Part shown: positions 44,345-52,926 of the stretch, one piece after another
Layout: every line of letters starts with the position of its first letter
Position numbering within the stretch: position 1 is the first letter of the stretch
Origin: Shewanella sp. GD04112
GTDB lineage: Bacteria > Pseudomonadota > Gammaproteobacteria > Enterobacterales > Shewanellaceae
Length of the DNA stretch: 64,000 nt
Assembly: GCF_029835735.1 (NCBI RefSeq)
Contig: NZ_JAOEAL010000001.1
Location: forward strand, 3,596,001-3,660,000
Direction: 5' to 3'
Notes under the pieces: generated by a model
Seen by the model: the letters and a program-made list of their open reading frames with translations, nothing else
What the model was told of the DNA's origin: nothing
The model's database searches: none
Position numbers and translations under genes: made by a program

Positions 44345-45700
44345 TTACACACTGAGTAACAGGAACTCACGCTCCCACGAACTCACGACGCGGCGGAAGT
44401 TTTCAAGCTCGGCCTGTTTAACCGCCACAAAGCCAGTGGTAAAGGCTTCACCTAAATATTCCTTACAGGCATCGCTCTCTTCCATCGCCGCTAAGGCTTC
44501 TTCTAAGGTTAACGGCAGGCAATGTGGATTGTTGCTACGGCTTTCGTTCGATTTCCCCTGCACTGGCGTCGAAGGTTTTAACCCTTCCACCATACCGATG
44601 TAACCGCAGAGTAAGCTCGCAGCGATGGCTAAATAGCAGTTTGCATCCGCTCCTGGAATACGGTTTTCAATGCGGCGGTTTTGCGGTGAAGACTCAGGAA
44701 TACGTAGACCGCAGGTTCTGTTCTCAACGCCCCATTCCAAGTTAACTGGCGCAGAGGTGCCCGGTAAGAAACGGCGGAACGAGTTGGCATTAGGTGCCAT
44801 CAACGGCAAGAGTTCAGGAATAAACTTTTGTAAACCAGCGATATAGCTTAAGAATAATGGGCTTTGAGTACCGTCTTCATTGGTGAAGATGTTTTTGCCC
44901 GTTTCCTTATTAATTACGCTTTGATGAATGTGCATCGCACTGCCAGGCTCATCGGTCACAGGTTTAGCCATAAAGGTGGCGCACACATTGTGCTTTAATG
45001 CCGCCTCACGTAGGGTACGCTTGAATACAAACACCTGATCCGCAAGAGATAATGGATTGCCGTGGCTGAAGTTAATCTCCATTTGCGCTGGGCCGTCTTC
45101 GTGGATCAGCGTATCAATATCTAAACCTTGCAGTTCGCACCAGTCATACATATCTTCGAAAAGCGGATCGTATTCGTTAGCCGCATCAATCGAGAAAGAC
45201 TGACGCCCCGCTTCGGGTCTGCCCGAGCGACCAATTGGTGGCTTAAGGGGTAAATCGTGGTCATCGCTACGACTGGTGAGATAAAACTCCATCTCAGGTG
45301 CAATAACTGGCTCCCAGCCTTTTTGCTCATATAGCGAAAGCACTTTCTTCAACACGTTACGTGGCGATAATTCGATGGGATTGCCCATTCTGTCGTAGCA
45401 ATCGTGGATCACTTGAGCAGTGGCTTCAATGGTCCAAGGCAGCATAAATACGGCATTTTCATCGGGGACACAGACAAAATCGATGTCGGCATCGTCGAGC
45501 AAGCTGTAATAAATATCATCGTCGACAAAGTCACCGGTCACGGTTTGCAGCAACACGCTTTCGGGTAAGCGCATGCCTTTTTCGTCGAGGAATTTATCCA
45601 CTGGGGCAATTTTTCCGCGGGCGATACCTGTCATATCGCTGATAACACATTCGACTTCTGTGATTTTTCGTTCTTTTAAAAAAGCGATTAGCTTATTCAT
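44345..45700 (-). CDS. puuA: Gamma-glutamylputrescine synthetase
   Basis: A 451-residue glutamine-synthetase-fold ligase that joins glutamate to putrescine using ATP, the first step of the Puu pathway. The N-terminal beta-grasp segment VECVISDMTGIARGKIAP and catalytic-domain motifs IAPEMEFYL, DGPAQMEINFSHGNP, SAMHIHQSV and NSFRRFLPGTSAPVNLEWG are present. The adenylation-site region of true GlnA is lacking. The length is close to E. coli PuuA (472). It starts one base after the puuD stop. Close relatives such as GlnA3/SpuI-type enzymes act on other amines, so substrate breadth is open. Confidence 0.93.
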   Translation of the reverse strand: MNKLIAFLKERKITEVECVISDMTGIARGKIAPVDKFLDEKGMRLPESVLLQTVTGDFVDDDIYYSLLDDADIDFVCVPDENAVFMLPWTIEATAQVIHDCYDRMGNPIELSPRNVLKKVLSLYEQKGWEPVIAPEMEFYLTSRSDDHDLPLKPPIGRSGRPEAGRQSFSIDAANEYDPLFEDMYDWCELQGLDIDTLIHEDGPAQMEINFSHGNPLSLADQVFVFKRTLREAALKHNVCATFMAKPVTDEPGSAMHIHQSVINKETGKNIFTNEDGTQSPLFLSYIAGLQKFIPELLPLMAPNANSFRRFLPGTSAPVNLEWGVENRTCGLRIPESSPQNRRIENRIPGADANCYLAIAASLLCGYIGMVEGLKPSTPVQGKSNESRSNNPHCLPLTLEEALAAMEESDACKEYLGEAFTTGFVAVKQAELENFRRVVSSWEREFLLLSV

Positions 45701-45701
45701 T

Positions 45702-46463
45702 TTATTTCACTCGAGTTGTAGCCCTACGACGGCACGCATAACCAAAGGCATTGAATATAGAGAGGAAAAATGGGTTTTCACTCACCTTCCATTCAGGATG
45801 CCATTGCACACCGAGGGCAAATTCATTTGCGTCTATAACGGAGAAGGCCTCCACTAGACCATCTGGAGCATAAGCTTCTGGCCGCAACCCAATCCCAAGA
45901 CGCTCCACGCCCTGAGTATGTACAGAGTTTACCTCTGCCGAGTTACGGCCCCAGGCCTCGTAAATGACCCCCCCAGGCTCCACAGTAATACTGTGGGATG
46001 GCCCATATTGCACCTCTAACGAGGCCTCTTTATCTTCTCTGTGTTCAATAAAACCGCCCACTTCGTGCAACTTCTGATGCAAACTGCCACCAAACGCGAC
46101 GTTCATCTCTTGAAAGCCACGACAAATCCCCAGCACAGGCACACCCGCCGCAATGGCCGCACGGATAAGCGGTAAGGTGGTGGCATCGCGTTTGGGATCG
46201 TGGTGAGTACCGACTTCACTCGGTTCACCCGCATAGAGATGGGGTTCAACATTCGAAGGCGAACCGGTAAAGAGAATGCCATCGAGACTTGCCAGAATCG
46301 CTTCAATAGGTTGTTCAGCACCTAATGAGGGGATCACTAAGGGCCAGCCCTTAGCACCATTCACTACACCTAAGAGGTATTTTTCACCAACAATATTAAA
46401 GGGATGTGATCCCAATTGTTGATTACACGCAATTACACCAATAAGGGGCAACTCGACAGACAT
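45702..46463 (-). CDS. puuD: Gamma-glutamyl-GABA hydrolase
   Basis: A 253-residue class I glutamine-amidotransferase-like hydrolase releasing GABA and glutamate. The nucleophile is in VLGICRGFQEMNVAFGG, and the His-Glu of the triad in LGVQWHPEWK. PLIGVIACNQ opens the protein as in PuuD. Length equals E. coli PuuD (254). AAGGTGAG is the ribosome site. First gene of puuD-puuA, with paired PuuR-like elements 27-60 bases upstream. Confidence 0.94.
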   Translation of the reverse strand: MSVELPLIGVIACNQQLGSHPFNIVGEKYLLGVVNGAKGWPLVIPSLGAEQPIEAILASLDGILFTGSPSNVEPHLYAGEPSEVGTHHDPKRDATTLPLIRAAIAAGVPVLGICRGFQEMNVAFGGSLHQKLHEVGGFIEHREDKEASLEVQYGPSHSITVEPGGVIYEAWGRNSAEVNSVHTQGVERLGIGLRPEAYAPDGLVEAFSVIDANEFALGVQWHPEWKVSENPFFLSIFNAFGYACRRRATTRVK

Positions 46464-46489
46464 AACTCACCTTCACCTTGAATGACTGC

Positions 46490-46522
46490 ATAATGAACAT
46501 GTTAAGTTTTAATGTTCATTTT
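46490..46522. promoter_or_regulatory. Pair of inverted PuuR-like operators upstream of puuD
   Basis: ATAATGAACA on the plus strand (46490-46499) faces TGTTCATTTT (46513-46522), giving ATGAACAT ... ATGTTCAT as an inverted repeat. It lies 27 bases upstream of the puuD ATG. The same 10-mer occurs before puuB and between puuC and bauA. Identity with the PuuR box rests on memory of the E. coli site. Confidence 0.72.
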
Positions 46523-46855
46523 TTCACACAGTACACCGAATTTTAACCTCAGGCAAGAGGTTAAACACTTGTTAATGATCGTTTAATTGCAAGACAGCAT
46601 TTTGGGATGTAATACAGGAAATTAGGGGGTATTGTGTTGCCTAAGGGTAACAGAATCGGCTTATAGCGGTTGTTTATGATGAAAATTAGGCAAAGATAAT
46701 CAGAGCTGATTTAGAGTCATTTGAAAAATATTATTTACACTTTGAAAAATATTTTGTAATCCAAAGCCAGTTTGATGCGAGGTAGATAAGGGGGAAATCT
46801 CAAGATAGCGCCATCCTAAACAATCTAGGACAGCGCTCTGAGACTAGCTATGCGA
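46523..46855. other. Intergenic region between puuD and puuR
   Basis: About 330 AT-rich bases beyond the operator pair. Only an imperfect hairpin near 46805-46840 (AGCGCCATCCTA against TAGGACAGCGCT, two mismatches) is visible, possibly the 3' end of puuR. Confidence 0.5.
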
Positions 46856-47413
46856 TTAGAAATTCGCTGGCGTTGTTGCACTGACCAGTCGACAGGGTTC
46901 ATCGAAAGGGTTACGAAATCTATGGGGTAACTCACTGTTAAAATAGTAACTATCACCCGCTTCTAAGATATATACCTCATCGCCAACGGTCAGTTCGAAT
47001 TTGCCTTCGATCACCATGGCCGCCTCTTCACCTTCGTGTTTCAGCATTTCCTCGCCCGTATCCGAACCCGGTGGGTAGGTTTCACTCATCACCGACATGG
47101 CACGATTGGGAAAGTCACGGCCAATCAACTTAAATTCTAACGGCCCTGTACCTATATCGAGGAGTTCATCGGAGCGATAAACCACTTTTTGCTCACTCTC
47201 AATCGAGGCTTCAATCGAGAAAAAATCCACTAAAGACATAGGGATACCCGACAATACCTTTTTCAAAGAACTGACGGATGGGCTAACACTGTTTTTTTCG
47301 ATCATTGAAATTGTACTGTTAGTCACACCAGCACGCTTAGCCAGCTCACGCTGGGATAAGCCTTTCATTTTTCGAACAGTTCTGAGACTGGCTCCAATAT
47401 CCAAATTTCGCAT
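46856..47413 (-). CDS. puuR: HTH-type transcriptional regulator PuuR
   Basis: A 185-residue repressor, the exact length of E. coli PuuR. The N-terminal XRE-type helix-turn-helix is LRTVRKMKGLSQRELAKRAG followed by TNSTISMIEKNSVSPSVSSL. A C-terminal cupin domain has HEGEEAAMVIEGKFELTVGD and SYYFNSELPHRFRNP and would sense putrescine. Start chosen at MRNLDIG (47413) after TTTGGGGAG; the frame opens earlier at 47482 without a ribosome site. The gene lies between the puu units and is divergent from a second puuB-like gene, with a cluster of AAAAGTGTG repeats in between. Confidence 0.93.
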   Translation of the reverse strand: MRNLDIGASLRTVRKMKGLSQRELAKRAGVTNSTISMIEKNSVSPSVSSLKKVLSGIPMSLVDFFSIEASIESEQKVVYRSDELLDIGTGPLEFKLIGRDFPNRAMSVMSETYPPGSDTGEEMLKHEGEEAAMVIEGKFELTVGDEVYILEAGDSYYFNSELPHRFRNPFDEPCRLVSATTPANF

Positions 47414-47532
47414 CTCCCCAAAGGATCGGTTGCCCCGATAGATGAAGAACAGGTTGTTCAGGATAAACATCATCCCAAACACATTTTAGCCCTAAAAGCG
47501 TGAGTTTAATCGCTTCCGTTGTATTCTATCTA

Positions 47533-47584
47533 AAAAGTGTGTTAAATAAAATGCACACTTTTAAGCAGTATCACAAAAGTGTGA
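47533..47584. promoter_or_regulatory. Three AAAAGTGTG elements between puuR and the second puuB-like gene
   Basis: AAAAGTGTG occurs at 47533-47541 and 47575-47583, and inverted as CACACTTTT at 47554-47562. The first two form an inverted repeat with a 12-base spacer; the third sits in the palindrome TCACAAAAGTGTGA. The set is 55-105 bases from the plus-strand start. It differs from the ATAATGAACA boxes, so a different regulator is possible. Confidence 0.6.
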
Positions 47585-47638
47585 TGAGTATACTGGGACA
47601 AGCCCAATTTACAATAAAAACAATTTTTTGGAGCTCAA

Positions 47639-48946
47639 ATGACCACCAAACCTCCCGTTCATAGTGAACAATATCCCCAGTCTTATTATGTTGATACTGC
47701 AAAAGAAATTTACGCTCATCCCCAACTTGAGGGCAAGGTAAGCACCGACGTTTGCATTATCGGCGGTGGTTTCAGTGGTATTAACACAGCTATCGAACTG
47801 CGGCAAAAGGGCCTAAACGTGGTGCTACTCGAGGCCAAGCGCATAGGCTGGGGCGCCTCAGGGCGTAATGGTGGCGAGCTGATCCGCGGGATTGGCCATG
47901 ATCCTGCGCAATTTATCAATGAGATAGGCCAAGAAGGCGTGAGCGCCATTGAACAGATGGGGTTTGAGGCGGTAGAGATTGTGCGAAATCGCATCCAGAC
48001 CCATCACATCGATTGCGATTTACAAATGGGCTATTGCGATCTTGCAGTTAAACCTCGGCATATGCTCGAACTAGAACAAGAGTTCGACCATCTTAAACGC
48101 CTTGGATATCAGCATGAAATCAAACTATTAACTCAGTCTCAGCTCGGAGAAGTTATCGGCTCCGACTTTTACCAAGGCGCTCTAGTCGACATGGGCAGCG
48201 GCCATTTACATCCGCTGAATTTGGCCTTGGGCGAGGCTCGTGTTGCCCGAAACTTGGGCGCTCAATTATTTGAATACAGCGCCGCAGAAAAGATTATTCC
48301 TGGGGATAAACCGCGAGTATTAACAGCAAAAGGCGAAGTGACTTGCCAATATGTGGTGCTCGCGGGCAACGCTTATATTGGCCATAAACTGAATAGCTAC
48401 ATCGGCGGTAAAGTACTGCCCGCGGGGAGTTACTTGCTTGCAACTGAGCCACTAACAGAAGCGCAATGCCAAAGCATTATCCCGCAAAATATGGCCTTTG
48501 CAGACATGCGAATCGCCTTAGATTACTTCCATTTATCGGCGGATAGACGCTTACTCTTCGGCGGACTGTGTACTTATTCAGGCAAAGACCCTAAGGATAT
48601 TGAAGCAGCGCTCAGGCCGAACCTTGAGAAGGTATTCCCACGGTTAAAAGGCGTACGCATAGATTACGAATGGGGCGGCATGATAGGCATTGGCGCCAAC
48701 CGTATGCCCCAAATCGGTCGCCTCCCCGATGCGAGTAATATTTTTTACGCCCAAGCCTACGCAGGCCACGGCGTCAATGCCACCCATATGGCTGCCAAAC
48801 TGCTCGCCGAAGCCATATGTCAGCAGGCGGGATATTTTGATGTGTTCGCTAAAATCAAGCATATGACCTTCCCCGGCGGCCCCACATTCCGCTCGCCCAT
48901 GCTGGCTGCGGGCATGCTGTACCACAGGTTTAAGGACTTATTCTGA
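47639..48946 (+). CDS. FAD-dependent oxidoreductase, second PuuB-like amine oxidase
   Basis: A 435-residue DAO-family flavoprotein. The dinucleotide fold is VCIIGGGFSGINTAIELRQK and the PuuB-type ARIGWGASGRNGG counterpart reads KRIGWGASGRNGGEL. SGHLHPLNLALGEARVARNLG and QAYAGHGVNATHMAAKLLAE parallel the paralogue at 38036 (SGGHIHPLNLALGEARAVES). The N-terminus (EQYPQSYYVDTAKEIYAHPQ) is longer. It probably oxidises a gamma-glutamyl polyamine; the pair of paralogues suggests different chain lengths, such as putrescine against 1,3-diaminopropane or spermidine. GGAG lies upstream. Divergent from puuR. Confidence 0.88.
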   Translation: MTTKPPVHSEQYPQSYYVDTAKEIYAHPQLEGKVSTDVCIIGGGFSGINTAIELRQKGLNVVLLEAKRIGWGASGRNGGELIRGIGHDPAQFINEIGQEGVSAIEQMGFEAVEIVRNRIQTHHIDCDLQMGYCDLAVKPRHMLELEQEFDHLKRLGYQHEIKLLTQSQLGEVIGSDFYQGALVDMGSGHLHPLNLALGEARVARNLGAQLFEYSAAEKIIPGDKPRVLTAKGEVTCQYVVLAGNAYIGHKLNSYIGGKVLPAGSYLLATEPLTEAQCQSIIPQNMAFADMRIALDYFHLSADRRLLFGGLCTYSGKDPKDIEAALRPNLEKVFPRLKGVRIDYEWGGMIGIGANRMPQIGRLPDASNIFYAQAYAGHGVNATHMAAKLLAEAICQQAGYFDVFAKIKHMTFPGGPTFRSPMLAAGMLYHRFKDLF

Positions 48947-48956
48947 GGTTTGCCCT

Positions 48957-48989
48957 GTCGTTGGATATGCGAGCAAGCTATCCAACGAC
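48957..48989. terminator. Hairpin between convergent genes
   Basis: GTCGTTGGATA / TATCCAACGAC, an 11-bp perfect stem with an 11-base loop, 10 bases after the oxidase stop and 2 bases from the DUF2937 stop. No long T-run. Confidence 0.6.
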
Positions 48990-48990
48990 A

Positions 48991-49503
48991 CTAAATGGCG
49001 CGGACAGCGTTAAGGCGTTTGCGGCGCCTTGACCACAGAATAAAGGGCAGCGAGCCAAAATAATGCACGACTAACGCCACCAGCACGCCAAAAGCTATAC
49101 CACTGGTGGTTAACGGGATGCCGGGCTTAAAGTTAACTATGGTTTGCTGTAAATATTCAAAACGAGTTGGATTAAACATATAGGCGGTTTTCTCGAAGAG
49201 ATTCCCCTGCGCAAAGGTCTGCATTCCCTGCTGCAACGCTTGATACAAGGCTAGCGTCTGGCGCTTTTGCTCGGCATCCGCCCTGACGCTAGGCTCCTCG
49301 TTTTGCAAATGGCGGGCTATCATGGTTTCTACATCGCCGTAGTAATATTCCTTCGCCGTGGCCTCGTAGCCCTCAACTTGCCATTGAGTCGAGGTATAGA
49401 GCCCCGCCAAAAATTGCTGATAATGATCGGCTAATTGGGGAAGTTGCAGCGCCATCACTAAGATAAAGCCGAAGATCAGCTTATCAAACAATCGAGTTAA
49501 CAT
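48991..49503 (-). CDS. DUF2937 family membrane protein
   Basis: A 170-residue protein with an N-terminal membrane helix (LIFGFILVMALQLPQLA), a helical extracytoplasmic middle of about 90 residues rich in Gln/Glu, and a C-terminal helix (GIAFGVLVALVVHYFGSLPF) followed by a basic tail RRRKRLNAVR. This matches what I know as DUF2937, function unknown. AAGGAG is a strong ribosome site. It lies 86 bases downstream of sseA on the same strand and may be cotranscribed with it. Confidence 0.78.
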   Translation of the reverse strand: MLTRLFDKLIFGFILVMALQLPQLADHYQQFLAGLYTSTQWQVEGYEATAKEYYYGDVETMIARHLQNEEPSVRADAEQKRQTLALYQALQQGMQTFAQGNLFEKTAYMFNPTRFEYLQQTIVNFKPGIPLTTSGIAFGVLVALVVHYFGSLPFILWSRRRKRLNAVRAI

Positions 49504-49588
49504 GGCAAACTCCTTGATAAGTCAAAGGATATATCACTGCCAATGGAGTGCTGCTAATTATCCTGCTCAGCACTCCAGCTATCAGCGC

Positions 49589-50446
49589 TTATTGCGTTAT
49601 GGGTAAATCACTGCGACTGCCCCAGTCGGCCCACGAGCCATCGTAAAGCACTGCATCGGCATGGCCAGAAGCGAGCGACGCTAGGATTAAGATACAGGCG
49701 GTAATGCCCGAGCCACAGCTGAAAATCCTTAACGGTTTATCGCCAGCAAGCTCTTGAAACAGGGTTTGTAATTCGGCCGAGCTTTTGATTTTGAAGCCAT
49801 CGAGCACCTCTGTAAAAGGCAAATTCACCGAATGGGGAATATGCCCACTACGCACACCGGGGCGCGGCTCACTCACTTGGCCTAAAAAGCGGGCAGCGCC
49901 GCGGGCATCAATAATCGCGCTGTCGCTATCATCAAGCTTGGCAAACACGGCCTCGGCGTCCATCACTTTTGCAGGCTGATATCCCAAAACGGCAGTGAGT
50001 TCTTCACTATCGCTTGCACCATAATCTATCCCTTCTGCCTGATAGCGGGATGAGGTGACTCTGTCTTCAGCCATCCATTGGGGTAAACCACCATCGAGCA
50101 CGTACACACGGTGAAATCCCATCACCTTGAATATCCACCAAGCGCGCGGAGATGAATAAATCCCTTGATTATCATAGATAACCACCACGCTTTGCGGGTC
50201 TATTCCTAGCTTGGCAATGCCTTCTACAAACTGTTCAAACCTTGGCAAGGCGTGGATTTGAGTAGAAGTTTTATCGCAAAAATCCGTTTCGACATCAAAG
50301 CGCCTCGAGCGCGGAATGCACACAGGTTCGGAATAGAGGATAGGCTCTTTGCCCAACACCACGGCCATGCTGGCATCGAGTAACACAAGATCTGGCGAGG
50401 TGAGGTGCTCTTCGAGCCATTGAGTACTCACGAGAGGATATTCCAT
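49589..50446 (-). CDS. sseA: Rhodanese-family sulfurtransferase (3-mercaptopyruvate type)
   Basis: A 285-residue protein of two rhodanese domains. The N-terminal inactive domain has LVSTQWLEEHLTSPDLVLLD and the C-terminal active domain has IFSCGSGITACILILA with the catalytic Cys. The CGSGxTA loop is that of mercaptopyruvate sulfurtransferases (E. coli SseA CGSGVTA) rather than thiosulfate rhodaneses. It would move sulfur from 3-mercaptopyruvate to thiols or cyanide. Ribosome site AAGGGCAG. There is no evident link with the amine genes around it. Confidence 0.9.
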   Translation of the reverse strand: MEYPLVSTQWLEEHLTSPDLVLLDASMAVVLGKEPILYSEPVCIPRSRRFDVETDFCDKTSTQIHALPRFEQFVEGIAKLGIDPQSVVVIYDNQGIYSSPRAWWIFKVMGFHRVYVLDGGLPQWMAEDRVTSSRYQAEGIDYGASDSEELTAVLGYQPAKVMDAEAVFAKLDDSDSAIIDARGAARFLGQVSEPRPGVRSGHIPHSVNLPFTEVLDGFKIKSSAELQTLFQELAGDKPLRIFSCGSGITACILILASLASGHADAVLYDGSWADWGSRSDLPITQ

Positions 50447-50591
50447 TGGCTGCCCTTATTCTGATTTCCAACTGGGATAATGACTTATCAGCCTGGGTTT
50501 TGCTGCACATGCTAAAACCCAAGCGCTATTCAAACCATTCGAACCGATACGGTTTCGGTAAAGCACACATAACAAGCTCGTTGAGAGTCGA

Positions 50592-50987
50592 TTACTGACT
50601 CGCGGCTTGAATCACTTCAATTTTGACATCCAGTAAACCTGCCGAAGTATTGCCTATGCTGCTAAATGCGGATTTGGACAAATCTATAATTCGGCCCCGC
50701 ACGAAAGGCCCCCTGTCGTTAACCTTAACCACAACCGTTTTACCGTTCTTAAGATTTGTCACTTTAACCACTGAGCCAAAAGGAATTTCCTTATGGGCAG
50801 CCGTTTTTAATTTATGGTTATAACGCTCACCGCTGGCGGTTTTCTTATTTTGATGTTTATCGCCGTAGAAAGAAGCTTGGCCAGACTCAGTAAACCCCTG
50901 CCAGCTTCCCGAATGGGTAGAAGAACACCCCGACAAGGCCAAGGTGGCTAGCAGCATTAAGGTCAAAGATAAGTATTTGAGACTCAC
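50592..50987 (-). CDS. RlpA-like septal ring lipoprotein
   Basis: A 131-residue lipoprotein with a double-psi beta-barrel. The start is placed at GTG (50987) where AAGGG lies 8 bases upstream; the frame is open to 51035. Signal VSLKYLSLTLMLLATLALSGC ends in lipobox LSGC. The barrel contains GQASFYGDKHQNKKTASGE, VVKVTNLKNGKTVVVKVND and GPFVRGRIIDLSKSAFSSI, including the Glu and Asp of RlpA lytic transglycosylases. There is no SPOR domain, so it is the short form. It lies alone between sseA and puuC. Confidence 0.88.
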   Translation of the reverse strand: MSLKYLSLTLMLLATLALSGCSSTHSGSWQGFTESGQASFYGDKHQNKKTASGERYNHKLKTAAHKEIPFGSVVKVTNLKNGKTVVVKVNDRGPFVRGRIIDLSKSAFSSIGNTSAGLLDVKIEVIQAASQ

Positions 50988-51091
50988 AGAACATCCCTTA
51001 GCAAATGAGTTCATCATCGGAGCAATGTACAGCAAAAATCCCCAAGAGGCACCCTTGCGTCACTTTATCCATTTAATTAGAGGGTTAACCA

Positions 51092-51131
51092 GAAAAAAGA
51101 AAGCCTCTTTCGCTTAGGCGTAAAGAGGCTT
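51092..51131 (-). terminator. Intrinsic terminator of puuC
   Basis: AAGCCTCTTT / AAAGAGGCTT with an 11-base loop, followed on the minus strand by TTCTTTTTTC. It is about 20 bases past the puuC stop. Confidence 0.82.
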
Positions 51132-51149
51132 GAGAGGGAGTAAAACGAA

Positions 51150-52646
51150 TTAGAGGGCTATCCAAGTCGCCTTAATTTCAGTGTACTTGTCGAAGGAGTG
51201 CATGGATTTATCGCGGCCATTGCCAGACTGTTTATAACCACCGAAAGGCGCCGTCATATCGCCACCATCATAATGGTTAATCCACACCATACCAGTTCGC
51301 AGAGCCTTGGCGGTTTTGTGCGCCTTGCTGATATCCGCCGTCCACACCCCAGCTGCTAAGCCGTAAATGGTGTCGTTGGCTATCGCAATCGCCTCTTCCA
51401 TGCCATTGAATTCAATGACAGATAACACTGGGCCAAAGATTTCCTCGCTGGCGATTTTCATCTTGTTGTGCACTTGGCTAAAGATAGTGGGTTGCACATA
51501 CACGCCGCCCGTTTCGGCCAGCACTTGCTGTCCACCATGGACTAAACTCGCGCCTTCGTCTTGGCCCGCCTTGATATAGCTTAAGATGGTATCTAATTGC
51601 TGCTTATCGACCACGGCGCCACTGATAGTAGCGGGATCCAGCGGATGCCCAGGCTGCCATGAGGCCAGTTCTTCGGCGATCAACGCAATCAGTTGGTCTT
51701 TAACCCCAGACTCCACCAGCAAACGCGAGCCCGCGGTACAGACTTCACCTTGGTTAAAGGCAATGGCTTCGGCTGCCGCCACCGCTGCCGCTTTAAGATC
51801 GGGCGCATCGTTAAATACAATGTTCGGGCTCTTACCGCCAGCCTCGAGCCACACTCGTTTCATATTCGATTCGCCCGCATAAATCATTAATTGCTTAGCG
51901 ATTTTTGTTGAGCCAGTAAAGACTAAGGTATCCACATCCATATGCAGCGCCAGTGCCTTGCCGACCGTATGCCCATAACCCGGCAGTACGTTTAGCACGC
52001 CCTTAGGGATCCCAGCCTGTACCGCAAGCTCGGCGATACGGATGGCCGTTAAGGGAGATTTCTCCGAAGGTTTAAGAATAACGCTGTTACCCGTCGCCAG
52101 TGCTGGCCCCAGCTTCCAACAGGCCATTAATAACGGGAAGTTCCAAGGCACAATCGCCGCCACCACACCCACGGGCTCGCGGGTGATCATGCCGATTTCA
52201 TTATGTGCCGTAGGCGCTAGCTCGTCGTAGAGTTTATCGACGGCCTCACCCGACCAACGGATAGCACGGGCGGCACCGGCAATATCTACCGCCTTTGAAA
52301 AACGGATTGGCTTACCCATGTCCAAGGTTTCTAGCAGGGCAAGTTCATTGGCGTTTTCTTCCAATAACTCGGCAAAACGGATCATCACTTGCTTACGTTT
52401 AACGGGGGCAGTCTTTGACCACACGCCAGATTCAAACACCTCACGGGCATTAGCGACGGCGATATTGGCGTCCATCAGATCGCAACTGGCCACCTTGGCT
52501 AATACGCGTCCGTCGATTGGGCTGACACAGTCAAAGGTGCTGCCCACAGCCGCATCGCGGTATTCGCCATTGATATAAGCCTTGCCATTGATTGCTAGGC
52601 TAGCAGCGAGGCTTTCCCAATCACTCCGTTTTTTAGGTGTACTCAT
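51150..52646 (-). CDS. puuC: Gamma-glutamyl-gamma-aminobutyraldehyde dehydrogenase
   Basis: A 498-residue aldehyde dehydrogenase, the third enzyme of the Puu pathway. VPWNFPLLMACWKLGPALA, FTGSTKIAKQLM, LEAGGKSPNIVFNDA (general-base Glu) and FNQGEVCTAGSRLLVE (catalytic Cys) are present. The N-terminus SDWESLAASLAINGKAYING and the C-terminal FGGYKQSGNGRDKSMHSFDK match E. coli PuuC (495) well. AGAGGTCATC gives a good ribosome site. It is divergent from bauA, with a PuuR-like box in the shared promoter region. Confidence 0.93.
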   Translation of the reverse strand: MSTPKKRSDWESLAASLAINGKAYINGEYRDAAVGSTFDCVSPIDGRVLAKVASCDLMDANIAVANAREVFESGVWSKTAPVKRKQVMIRFAELLEENANELALLETLDMGKPIRFSKAVDIAGAARAIRWSGEAVDKLYDELAPTAHNEIGMITREPVGVVAAIVPWNFPLLMACWKLGPALATGNSVILKPSEKSPLTAIRIAELAVQAGIPKGVLNVLPGYGHTVGKALALHMDVDTLVFTGSTKIAKQLMIYAGESNMKRVWLEAGGKSPNIVFNDAPDLKAAAVAAAEAIAFNQGEVCTAGSRLLVESGVKDQLIALIAEELASWQPGHPLDPATISGAVVDKQQLDTILSYIKAGQDEGASLVHGGQQVLAETGGVYVQPTIFSQVHNKMKIASEEIFGPVLSVIEFNGMEEAIAIANDTIYGLAAGVWTADISKAHKTAKALRTGMVWINHYDGGDMTAPFGGYKQSGNGRDKSMHSFDKYTEIKATWIAL

Positions 52647-52834
52647 GATGACCTCTTAATCGTTTGTATTTGTTTATTTTAGCTTTATTGGGATGAGGGC
52701 TATCTCGACGGCCAAATGCCAAAGATGACCTAAGTCGTTAACTGCTGCTTAGATTACGCTGTTCAATCGTTAATATTCAATATTTTTTACAAAAATAGCA
52801 TTTTTGCCACAAATAACTGCACACACCTCTTCCA

Positions 52835-52844
52835 TGTTCATTAT
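52835..52844 (-). promoter_or_regulatory. PuuR-like operator between puuC and bauA
   Basis: TGTTCATTAT (ATAATGAACA on the minus strand) lies 188 bases from the puuC start and 82 bases from the bauA start, so it could control either or both. Confidence 0.65.
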
Positions 52845-52926
52845 TTCTAACATAGCATAGCAAATATTAGCCACCCTTAACGAAGACCTGACCTCATTTA
52901 ACAAGGAAAAGGACAAGGTAAACACT

